Positions 50,583 through 60,703 of a DNA stretch of 64,000 nt are shown here, one piece after another; within the stretch, counting starts at the first letter, position 1; each line of letters starts with the position of its first letter. The stretch comes from Rhea pennata. Taxonomy: Eukaryota > Chordata > Aves > Rheiformes > Rheidae. A program made the position numbers and the translations under genes. The stretch spans positions 122,535,801 to 122,599,800 of the forward strand of contig NC_084663.1 in NCBI RefSeq assembly GCF_028389875.1, written 5' to 3'. Below the pieces are notes generated by a model. The model did no database searches and was not told where the DNA came from. It saw only the letters and a list, made by a program, of their open reading frames with translations.

Positions 50583-53500
50583 ATGTTGGCGGCCGGCGGG
50601 TCGGCGCTGCGCACCGCGCTGCGGCGGGCGGCGCCCGGCGGCCTGGCCGCGCTGCACGGCTCGGCCGGCCGCTGCCGCCCCGCCCGCGTCGCTGTGGTGA
50701 GTAACGGCCGCCGCGCCGCGCCGGGCCGGCAAGACGGCCCGGGGGCGGCGGGCCCGCGGCGGCCGAAGAAGGGATATTTTATTTATTTACTTATTTATTT
50801 ATTATTTTATTGTATATTTTATTTTTGTTATATATTTTATTTTGTCCTCCGCGTTGCCGCCCGGCGGGGCTGGTGCCGGCCCGGCGTGAGGGTGAAGGGG
50901 TGTGTGTGTGTGTGTGGAGGAGGAGGCGGCGGGATGGAAGCTGAAAAGCAGCAGGGAAAAGCCGTATGCCCGAGGGATCCCATCGAGAGGCGCCTGGGTG
51001 CGGGAAGGCTTCAGGAAGGCGGGCCGGGAGCGGGAAATAGCTGGTTGCCGCCTTGCTGCTCGTCAGCGTGTATCTTTGGAAGAGGTACTGGTAAGCTTTT
51101 TCGGTCTAAATTAGGTGGAAAAAGAAATAAAGGCAGCTCCTGGTGTAACGGTTTTCAGTTTGAGCCGTGATGAATTACAGGAGTTGTTTAATGGTGACAG
51201 CAGATAGGGGAAAAAAGGGTTCCTGCAGGAACATCTGTTCGGAGATAGTATTTCAAGCGAGGGCAGGAGTTTGTGGGGGAGTGTTCCTGACTGAAGTTGA
51301 TCAATAATTTCAAAATTATAACCCAAGAAGGCAGAAAACTGAGAAAAAAAAATGGACCCTACAAAATACATTAAAACAATTGCCCAAATGCTTCACCCTG
51401 CCTGACCTGTAAATAAAATAGAGTGAAAGAAAAGAAGCCAGGCTCCTACAAGCTGGGAATTGAATAAAGATGAGACATAATTGAGCTTTGATTTCTTAGA
51501 AGAGGTGGAGGATATTGAGCAAGAGAGCAAAAGCGGGGTCTCTAATGGGAATACAAATGTGGCATTCACCTCAACCAGGACATACGCAAGGCCTCCACAT
51601 CTAAAACCTCTTGGAACAGAGGCCCAGATGTTCGTCACTGTTGATTTCCTTTGGGATGTAAAAATATCTCTAGTGAAGACTTCAAGTAAATCTGCTAAGA
51701 ATGATTTTCTTATTGGGAAAGAGCCAGTGTGTTTATGATAAAAGAGAAGAACCAACGCATTTATGCAGGAGTAAAAGAGCACGCAAGGAGATAGTCTTGT
51801 CAGCTTAATCTCCGTGTCATGCCAGCCTCGAGAACGTGTTTTGGGAGCAAAGCAAATAGTAGCACAAAAAAGCAAGATTGTTGTGTTGAAAAGTACTGGT
51901 GTTGTGAAGCTAGGGGAATGACATGAGTATGAAAAAGGATTGAAATACCATACACGAGGGAACTGTGAGGACTGCTGCAATAGGAGACGACAAAAGTTAA
52001 TCACTAAGTGCAAGGTCATGCAGCTAGGGATTAATAGCAGTAACTTTTTCTGTGAAGTAGGTGCTTACAATTCGGAAATGAGGAGGAGGAGGAGAGAGAG
52101 CTAGGTGCATTAATCAGTAATAAGATGGTTGCTTGCCACTGAAGTGGTGTGACAGGCGGGTAGAGCAGCACAATTCCAGGCAGTGCATGTCCAAGGGAAA
52201 GAAAATAATGTCACTTTTGAAGGCAATGTTGAGACCTCTGGTAGATTTCAAGTCACTTGTGTTACAGAAAGATAAATGAAAAAAGCTGCATGGGTCAGGA
52301 GGGTGAAGTCTGTGATATGAAAGGAAGATTAAAAGAGCAAGCAGTTTGTTTAACCTAGTGAAAAGGAGGTTGAGACAAGCTGTAGTTTTCTTCTAGAAGT
52401 GCATTAGGGAAAGTGAGTGGCAATTTAATCTAAAGGAGAATGAGCACACAAGAAGAAGAGAGTATGAACTGGCTATATTCATGAGTAATTGAAAAAGTGA
52501 GTTTAGGTTGGAAAGTAGGAGGAGGTTCCGGAATATTGGAGCAGTGAGATTCTAGGTAGGATTTGCAGGGACAAAAAAAAAAAAACTAGTTTTAAATTAG
52601 ATCTTACTCATTTAGTAAAGGGGATTGTAGGATGTCAGGCCTGTGATAGCTGAGGACTGGATGTTGTGGTCTGAAAGCCCCTTCTAGTCTGACATTTTTA
52701 AGTGAGACAGTTTCAATTGTGTCTGTTTATGTGTCTGCAATTAGAAACTTATTAAACTTCTAAAACCAGACAAAACCAGGAGGAGAGAGAGTAAAGTTAA
52801 TAAATGGAGACTCTTCAGTGGGAGTTTTTTTTTAAAAAAAAAAAAAAAAGAAAAAAAAGAAAAGAAAAAGCACCATAAGCTTTTACATATCATTTCAGGC
52901 ACAAAGAAGGAATTCTTCAGATTTTTTGGGGTTTTTTTCTTACAAGCACTTTTTCCCTGTGTTTTGTTTTGTTTTAATGTTTTATCTCTTTTCTACTGCT
53001 TTATGAAGACTCCTTCCACTTACACAAGAATGACTGATTGCTTTGTGTATTTTATGCCCCGTGTATATATGCAAATTAAAAGCATTATTACTGTAGTAAT
53101 AAGGAAAAGTATGGCTAATGTAGCATACTTGGATAATGAAAAATGATTTAGCTATTGATCTCTGGTGTGGATCCTCAGACAGAAAGTCAGCAGCAGGTGA
53201 AATAGCATATCATAAATGCAACCTTAAAATGTGTTTTTATCCCACTTCGGTTTGTTGTGCATCCAGATGAGAATATCTCTCACAAGGATGAGGACATCTC
53301 ATCAACAGACTTAATGATACTCAGAATAACTCACTGCATGCATAATAAAAGCGCACCTAAGGGCTGTCTTGTCAGTTTATCAAATCTGAGGAATACGTAT
53401 CTGAGACCTGTGTATGACCGGTAACTATGAACAGAGTATCCTGGTTGTGCAGTATGTCAAATGGCAACACCAGGGCTAATAGCTTGATATTTGCTGGCTT

Positions 53501-56500
53501 GCTAAAGACCTTGTTCCTAAGGCTGTAGATTTTTTTTTATCTCCCAGGGTTTTTGAAGGATTGTGTAGGAATATTTGTATGAGCTGAAATAATTTCTTGA
53601 TTTCCTTACTGCAGGTCTTGTCTGGTTGTGGTGTCTACGATGGCACAGAAATTCATGAGGCCTCAGCGTAAGTTGCTTGATATAACTTAGCCTCCGAAAA
53701 TGCCTACTTTATATTAGAATACTCTGAATTCAATTCCACTTCCCATGGGCTGTCAAAATCGCCCTGAAAGATTTGTGATAATTTTTCTTCATTGGCCCAT
53801 AAAACTTCACAGTATTCTCACAGCATAATGAGATATTAGGCTGCTTCCTTGCAGGACGTAATGACTGTCCAAAGAACCAGTACTTTCTGGTATATGTAAT
53901 GCCAGAGCCATAAGTTTGAGAGAGTCTTTCCTTCAGGAACAGCAATTCCGTTTGCTATAAACAAGCTCAAGCGAGATAAATAGAGACTTATGCTTCCTGG
54001 ACCTAATTCAGATACCACAATTGTTAGTATTCAAGCTGAATTATTAATTCAATTCAAATGTTAGTATTCATTTCTAAAAGATGTTTGACCTAGATTCAAG
54101 TTTAAAAATTCACCTAGGTATGCTAACTATGGGACTCTTCTGTAAAACTGAGGTCTTGTAATTAGATAATTTTTATCGTTTCCTGTATAAGAGCATTGAA
54201 TGAAAAAGGTTGTTGTCACTAGCTTGTCTGTCCCTACCTCCAGATTGACTCTTTTTTCCCTCCCCCCCTCTGATCTCTGGTATTATATAGAGTGTTTTTG
54301 CTGCTACATGTTCAGTATGCTTTGGGAAGAATGTTTTTTTTTTTTCCCTCATTCAACATTTGGTGGAATATTTCTATCAAGACTTAGAGGCCAGCTAAAG
54401 GCTCTCTTCTGAGGTTCTCAGCATGTTTTATGTCTGGTTTTGTAGCATACTGGTACACCTTAGTCGTGGGGGAGCTGAGGTTCAGATGTATGCTCCAGAT
54501 GTTCCTCAGATGCATGTAATTGACCACAGTAAAGGGCAGCCAGCTGAAGCTGAGTCAAGGTAAGAGCTGTGCTTAATCTGTTCTGTGACTCCTGGGTCTT
54601 GGTCTCATACAAGCTAGATGTTATTCAGACATAGTATTCTGTAGCTGAACTTGTAGCCCTTGTTGACTGGGTTTAATAGCTGTATGCTAGCTGGCATTTT
54701 ATTTTGGAGACAAAACAAAACATTTGGAGAGAAAAGCTTAAAGGCGGTTTGTGGCGATTACTGTATGTTATTACTATATCCTAATGCCTACGTTTTCCGG
54801 TTGTAGTGTCTTTGAAGCAGCTAGAGCTTTAGTTGTTTAGTGCCACTGTTCATCTTGCTTGTTCTACCACCAACTTCTCTGTCAAATCTTTTTTTATGCT
54901 CTGTTTTGCACAAATCCTTCATTTGTCTCATTGTTTAATTTTTGATTCTTCAAGAAATGTTTTGGTGGAATCTGCAAGGATTGCTCGTGGTAAAATCACA
55001 AGCCTGGCTAAACTTACTACAACAGACCATGATGCTGTGATATTTCCTGGTGGATTTGGAGCTGCTAAAAACTTGTGAGTGCAAGTAAATGTTAGACTCC
55101 TTCCTTATGACTCGCACAATAAAAAGAGCAAGCAGCAAATGGCCTTCTCTAGTACATATACAACCCTACCTAATTTAGTAAGAAAAACTCATTTTGAAGT
55201 GTTAGAATTAAGTCTTCCATGTCATTCATGTTGTTTTCCGTTTCTATTCTTATTGGCACTGTCGCATTTTAATTTTTTCCAGTAGCATTGCTTAAGGTTC
55301 TGGAGTTTAGATAATGTATAAAAAGTTGTTTTCCCTCTTATGTTGTAGTGTTTTTTGGGGTCTTGCTGAGGAAAGCAAACCTTCTAAGTTTTCAATGTTC
55401 CTATTGTTTTCCTTCTGTTTCTTCATGTCCAAAGTGCCTGGCTACAAAAAAGTCCTGTCTTGCTTTAATAACAGTAAAAAAATGACTGGCTCAAAGAAAA
55501 AAAGATCGTATGTTAGCCAAGTGGAAATTGTGCGTTAACCTTCTGATGGTCTTGTTACTGACCTGTCATTTTGTTGGCTTTGAAAACCCAACATATGTAA
55601 TGCCAGAGCAGTAAGTTTGAGAGTGTCTTTCCTTCAGGAACAGCAATTCAGTTTTCTAGAAAAAGGCTCTCTGTGTATTCCGTTTCTCTTTTGTGCATTT
55701 TTATTCCCTGATAAAATTGCTGTTCTGCTTCTCAGAAATCTTACAAAGCTGATTTGATAATGCTTATTTCTAGATGCTTATCCTAAGGAGTTTTCTGACA
55801 TACCAGAGCCTTAGAAGAAAGTCACTTTGGCTTATGTAGTGTTGGTCTCCTACAGCATTTTTCAGCAACCTCTGAGAAGCTGCTGCATTTGTGATGACCC
55901 TTTAGAGCCAGTCTCAGGGTTGTAGGCGTGTCTGTATGTTTATATTAAGGTATGTATAAAGTTTCTTGTTGTGGCAGATCTACCTTTGCTGTTGATGGGA
56001 AAGATTGCAAGGTGAATAGTGAAGTTGAACGTGTCTTGAAAGACTTCCACAAAGCAGGCAAACCTATTGGGTACGTATGTTGGTTGTAGAGGAGTATTTA
56101 TTTGATAGTGTGAATATGGAAACAAAGTGTGTCATGTAGGAATGCACAGCAGTCAGTGTTGGAACTAGAAAAGATATATTCAGTTTTGTATCACCTTTAG
56201 CGTAATTTTTTAAATGTGTTTTTCAAGATATGTGTGTGTGCAAGTGTTTGTGAAAGAAGAAGCTAAGAAAACGTTGACCAAAAGTTGCCTTTTGGGGTCT
56301 TTCAGATTTGTCAGAGCATGCACATTTGAATCCTTTCAGTTATGACTGAGTTTTGAGAGAATGCCATCATGGAATCTCTTATAATTCCTTTTATTTTTGC
56401 AGTCTTTGCTGCATTTCACCAGTGCTGGCAGCAAAGGTTCTCTCTGGTGCTGAAGTAACTGTGGGGCATGAAAAAGAAGAAGGTGGCAAGTGGCCTTATG

Positions 56501-57330
56501 CTGGAACTGCAGAAGCCATTAAAGAACTGGGAGGAAAACACTGCATCAAAGAAGTAACTATATCCTTTCCTATTAACTTCCATGTTGAGAGAAAATTTAG
56601 TAGTGTGTTATTGCACACTAGTGCAATAAATAGTAAATATATACAGGATCTGTGCTTTTTCAGTTCGTGTTTAGTGGGAATGTGTAGTGTATATAGTATG
56701 TGATATGGTGCATGATGAAGGAACTTCATTTCTCTTAGGCAGCTGCAGAATTAGAAGTAGTGCTCAACTGTTTCAGTAGAGCTCCCTTAGACACTTGATA
56801 ATACAGGCAGGCTGGAAATGCTGGGTGAGTTTGCACACAGAACTGGTATGAGTCACAAGTGGTCAGTTTTCTTTGAGATTTTCTTTCTTTTCCTGAAGGC
56901 TAAAGCTGTGTTCAAACAAACTGTACCCAGAGGCTTACAGGCAGTAAGTTTTCCAAGTTTTCTTGTGTTCCTGAATGATGTTATTTCCCCAGATTGTTCT
57001 TGCAGTGTATGTATTTCTAGCAAAATAACTTGTAGTATTTCAGATTATAGGTTGCACCTGTTTTACAGCTGGACAGTAGTATATTTGGAGGTGCATATTT
57101 AAGGAGTAGGAGAGATTTAAGTTTTTTGTCAGAGGTAGTTTATTTTGCAGATAGCATTTACAAGTGAAGCATAGGTTGTGTTTTCCTTAACTTCTGTTTA
57201 CGAAGCTCATGTGGATACAAAGAACAAGGTGGTAACTACCCCAGCATTCATGTGTGAAACAGAATTACATAACATCTTTGATGGCATTGGGGCTATGGTG
57301 AAGAATGTGCTAAAGTTAACTGGCAAGTAA
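50583..57330 (+). CDS. GATD3: GATD3 (ES1/C21orf33), mitochondrial DJ-1/PfpI-like protein (complete)
   Basis: GATD3 belongs to the ES1/ElbB branch of the class I glutamine amidotransferase-like (DJ-1/PfpI) superfamily and is mitochondrial in vertebrates. Exons: 50583-50696, 53615-53667, 54446-54559, 54955-55074, 55978-56070, 56403-56559 and 57202-57330 (stop TAA 57328-57330). They total 780 nt, giving 259 residues; the human protein has about 268. The start is the ATG in GGAGCCATG. The first 35 or so residues are rich in Arg, Ala and Gly with no acidic residue, as expected of a mitochondrial presequence. The core then begins [17 protein letters not shown] and includes [11 protein letters not shown]. 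The nucleophile-elbow segment GLCCISP places the likely catalytic cysteine at about residue 168, by analogy to DJ-1 and ElbB. All introns are GT-AG except the last, which is AT-AC. Deglycase or amidase activity is a family-level suggestion only. Confidence 0.97.
50774..50845. repeat. (TTTA)n-like AT-rich tract within CpG island
   Basis: About 72 bp of TATTTATT-type sequence directly inside very GC-rich sequence of GATD3 intron 1, starting 78 bp after exon 1. Confidence 0.9.
50901..50916. repeat. (TG)8 microsatellite
   Basis: Short uninterrupted TG repeat in GATD3 intron 1. Confidence 0.85.
51970..52705 (+). mobile_element. ancient CR1-like LINE remnant in GATD3 intron 1
   Basis: Blocks typical of older amniote CR1 copies appear in order: CTAAGTGCAAGGTCATGCAG, GGGATTAATAGCAGTAAC, GAGGAGGAGAGAGAGCTAGG (an aged acidic/Leu block), AACTGGCTAT...AGTTTAGGTTGGAAAGTAGG, GGAGGTTCCGGAAT, and a 3' end like GAGGACTGGATG...CCCCTTCTAGTCTGACA. 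It is more diverged than, and of a different type from, the copy at 44440-45070. The element may begin further upstream, between about 51,480 and 51,970, but I could not confirm that. Confidence 0.65.
52825..52870. repeat. T9 then A-rich tract
   Basis: 9 T followed by A-rich sequence with G interruptions, about 120 bp after the CR1-like element. Confidence 0.85.
53892..53961 (+). repeat. 70-bp direct repeat, copy 1 (GATD3 intron 2)
   Basis: By hand alignment, 64 of 70 bases match 55593-55662 without gaps. The longest shared block is a 25-base run containing CTTTCCTTCAGGAACAGC. Similarity stops abruptly on both sides. Confidence 0.85.
55593..55662 (+). repeat. 70-bp direct repeat, copy 2 (GATD3 intron 4)
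   Basis: Partner of 53892-53961, in the same orientation and about 1.7 kb downstream. Six mismatches and no gaps. Both copies contain an acceptor-like CTTTCCTTCAG followed by GAACAGCAATTC. Confidence 0.85.
56560..57201 (+). other. GATD3: U12-type AT-AC intron in GATD3
   Basis: No GT donor or AG acceptor fits the coding frame here. The intron instead starts with a perfect U12 donor ATATCCTTT (56560-56568) and ends in AC (57200-57201). A perfect branch-site element TTCCTTAAC is at 57183-57191, with the branch adenosine about 11 nt from the end. Splicing in phase 0 gives KEVT joined to EAHVD, matching the human KEVVEAHVD region. This is a textbook AT-AC minor intron of 642 nt. Confidence 0.96.
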
Positions 57331-57386
57331 AGCAGCTATTTCTAAAAGTAAAACTATAGAAATGTTTAAATTTAGGGTATAGTATC

Positions 57387-57407
57387 AAAAAAAAAAAAAA
57401 AAAAAAA
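57387..57407. repeat. poly(A) tract
   Basis: About 21 A, 57 bp after the GATD3 stop codon. Confidence 0.9.
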
Positions 57408-57726
57408 GGGACTAATGGAAACATTTTCACCTGTTTTTTTCCTGTTCATGCCCTAAGAGCTGATAAAGAGCTGATTGATTCCCAGCTGTGGGGATTTCCA
57501 TGTGTTTTCCAAGAGAGGGGCCTGCAGAATGGCTCACAGAGTATGAGCAGTCTGCCCTGAGACACAGAGCATTTTCTTGAGCTTTTGCAGCTGGAGAGAG
57601 CTGTGTGGACATATTCAGAAACCGGTCATCACATGGTGCCAGTGTCAAATCTTTTCAGTGAGGACAAAAAAGACTAAAGGCCTTTCCAGAGCTGAGTGCA
57701 GATGTGGTGTAGGGGCATAGCAGATG

Positions 57727-57840
57727 GAGTGGCAGTGTATCTAGTGGGCTAAGAATGGAAATAGAGAGGCAGGAGTGCATGGTTCATGGTTTAGGCAATT
57801 GGGCCCATATCTGTAAACTAAAAGCCAGAGTCAACTGTGA
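57727..57840 (+). repeat. probable MIR/CORE-type SINE remnant
   Basis: Shows the head GGCAGTGTATCTAGTGGGCTA, then GAGGCAGGAGTGCATGGTTC, then TTAGGCAA and ATCTGTAAACTA, in the order seen in tRNA-derived SINEs. It is degenerate and shortened, so the call is tentative. Confidence 0.35.
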
Positions 57841-60152
57841 CATAGCCAAGGGAACAGACATCTTCCACATCCTAATGTTACCTCAACATTACTTAAAACA
57901 TTTGTGTTCTATTTTTCCATTTTAAAGAACTGCTTTCTACAAAGCAGCCATTTTGAATGTTAGCAGCAGGATACGTCTTATCTATCACAGTACTAGCACT
58001 TTGAAAAATCCATTGGCCCATTATAAGTGAAAAAGGTCTTGAAATGAAAGAGAAAATAATCCGCTGATGTGACGCACAATTTTTTAGGATAATATCGCTG
58101 TTAAAGTAGTTGCATGATTAACAGTGGACAAAAAACAAATCTCAAGTTATCCTCACTTTCCTCGCTTTAGGGTAATAAAGCTTTCTCCAAAGAAATATTG
58201 AATGTCTGGAAAATGATGTCTAAATAAATTTAATTTCTGCCTTTATCTCATCCTTGTCACTTCATTTGTGTTTGATAACTGCCTCTCATAACTCATGCTG
58301 GTTGATACATTCTAGCAGTTTTTCAGAACTCTTTACACTTTATCTTCAGTATTGTGTGCATAAAATGTAATGACATTTTAAAATGCATGTCTTCCCTACA
58401 TATGTAGGACTTTTAAAAGAAACATGGTAACATCAGGAATTTCCACAAGCAGAGATGGAATTGAAATCCCTGGAGTAGAAGATCAGTGGGTGCCCATGTT
58501 AACAGTAACATTATATGCTGCAAGAATGATCTGAATTGAGCTGAACTTGCATACCCCTTTCTATCCCTTCCCCTCAGGGGCTGAGAATTCAATCTTCCCG
58601 TTGTCCCCTTTCACCACGGCAAAGCTGTGTGTATAGGTAGGCTTTCTCATATCCGCAGTTCCTACTAAGGGCTGCTGTGGTGGCTTAAAGATTTCCTTTT
58701 TTTCTTGCTTAGATTAAGGTGTCATAAGAGAAAGAAAAGATTTTCTTTAAGAAGTTGCTACTATCATGCCATGAGCAATTGTTGCAGGTTGGCAAGAAGA
58801 TCATCTAGATGTTGCCTCTTTTTACAGTCCTCTGAGATTTTGTCTTTAACTGGGATACCAAAATAATGGAGACCACTAACAGTCCAATGAGTCCCCTTTT
58901 AAGCAGATGCAACGCTGGTTATGACAATCCCTGTCTTGGTAATTTGCAGGTTGGAATATCCTGCTGGCTTATGTTTAAGATCAAGTCTACAAGTTAGAAA
59001 CTTACCTAGTTTGGCAAGAGTTAGCAGCTAAATCATATGAGAGCGTACTTTGCTCTAAAAAGGTAGTCTCAATATTGATGATCATTTGAAGGTTTGGACT
59101 GTGAGTTGTAACTGGAGTGCCTAAGGAACCAGCTCCTACTCAGTACCCGAAACTTTTCAAGATGGTTCATAGAAAAAAATGAGCTACCGAAAGAGTGTCA
59201 GTGCTGGGAGCTCAGGCATTTGGTGAGGACATGACAGATTGCTGTAGTGGGGAAACCAGAGACAAAATATTATTTTCAGTAATAATCACATTTTAGAGCA
59301 TCTTTCTACCCTTCCCCCCCTTTTTTTCCATTGAGAGATAATGTTTTTTAAGGGAGAAAGAACCATGCACCAGAGTTAACCTTTAATTTTTTTTTTTAAT
59401 TTGTGGGACATTCTAATTCTTCAGTGATGTTCTGAACAAAAACCTTCAATACATGGTCTTTTTTTTAAGGTTTTATGTTAATAGATAATCATTTAACTTT
59501 GGTGGAAGGTCTAAGACCATCTTCTTGGCTTTCAGCCAGTGTAAATATGAAGGGAAATTCCATGTGTGTGTGGAGATTAATAGAAGCGTTTTACTGCCGA
59601 GCTTGGTTTTTTCCCTTTCTTTTCTATGGCTGTTTGGAGCTGCTAAGGGGTTTGCTTGTTTCAGCCAAGTGGGCAAAAGTTTGATTAATGTGTTTTGTAA
59701 ATGCCATGAGAAATAAGAAGTGAAAGAATATGTATATTCTTTGAGCCTCCATGAGGAGGCGTCTTGTATTTGCCTTATGGATCCTATGGTTTTTGATCTG
59801 CAGAAAGCATTTAAGAGCTTATCTTACTAAAATAGAGTGATAAAAATTAATTCTCCTGCTTCTGTTAGTTTTCTAGTGATATGATGGGATTATTTCTGGC
59901 AGGGAGGAGTTGTTAGCTTTTATCAATTATGTTTCTGCCTGATCCATTTTGCCCAAACTGGTGATACAGGCAAGAAATATTTTACAAAATGTTTGTCAGC
60001 AGAATGTTGCAATGGCTTGTTTCATCAAAAAATTTGGTAAGGGTCCTTTTTTTCTTGTGAAAGCAGAAATGAGAGTAGGGATTGTGATGCACTTTTAGTG
60101 TTTTCCTTGTGGTTTATGGCTAGAAGAGACGATCTTTTGAATGACCAAAGTG

Positions 60153-60166
60153 CCAGCAGGGGGCAC
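60153..60166 (+). promoter_or_regulatory. candidate CTCF binding site
   Basis: CCAGCAGGGGGCAC is an excellent match to the vertebrate CTCF core, in plus orientation. The flanks make a short inverted repeat AAGTGCC/GGCACTT. Binding is inferred from the motif only. Confidence 0.6.
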
Positions 60167-60653
60167 TTCATGAACAATGTTTTGTGCAGGTTTTCACTTC
60201 AGGCACAGTATTTCAGCTGTTGTTTTATATAAGACATTTTTGTGTTGACATTTTGGACACACAGAGGAAAATCAAAGAGATATTGCTTCCTACTGGTTTA
60301 GCAAAAATAAATAGAAGTTCATTGCTATCTTAATGAATGCATTTGTTCAGCTGCCTTGCAAAGACTCATTTCTTCATTTCTTCCCCTTTTTATCTCCAGG
60401 AAAGCACAGTATAAAGCAGGCTTACATGCAGCTATAAAATCTTCCTGTGATATAATTGTCCTGGAAAGATATAGTAAAAAGCCATAAGAGTATACAATAC
60501 CTTTTCTTTTATTTTTTAATAGTAGTGCTGTCATGCTTGAGATGTCCTAAATACAAGGTTTGTAGACAGACTTTTATTGGCCAGCTAATACTCCTGGAAG
60601 AAAATGAACTGTTTCTTCTAGAGTTTTTCTGTTTGCAAGATAGCTGTTTGCCT

Positions 60654-60703
60654 CTGTGTGTGTGTGTGTGTATGTATACCTAGGTATATATATGTATATA
60701 TAT
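60654..60703. repeat. TG/TA simple repeat
   Basis: A TGTGTG run changing to TATATATG in the gene-free downstream region. Confidence 0.85.

Larger units (their letters stand above)
50285..50960. promoter_or_regulatory. GATD3: CpG island, GATD3 promoter and exon 1
   Basis: Very GC- and CpG-rich sequence spanning the GATD3 start codon. A TATA-like TATATTTAA lies at 50411-50419, about 170 bp before the ATG. Two copies of GCCGCCATC (50526-50534, 50538-50546; reverse complement GATGGCGGC) resemble YY1 sites, and CCATGTT over the start codon (50582-50588) fits the looser YY1 core CCATNTT. The island is interrupted after exon 1 by an AT-rich tract (50774-50845). Motif function is inferred. Confidence 0.8.
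57331..58250 (+). other. GATD3: GATD3 3' UTR (extent inferred)
   Basis: Sequence after the TAA stop with AATAAA signals at 58174-58179 and 58223-58228, the second followed by TG-rich sequence. A 21-A run lies at 57387-57407. It includes a probable SINE remnant (57727-57840). Confidence 0.5.

Noticed and set aside
50199-50732. 177-residue open frame on the minus strand over the GATD3 promoter
   Set aside because: It lies in a CpG island where stop codons are rare, is antisense to exon 1, and has low-complexity Ala/Gly/Arg composition.
51393-52019. 208-residue open frame on the minus strand in GATD3 intron 1
   Set aside because: No recognisable domain. It overlaps the start of the CR1-like remnant in antisense and is probably chance.
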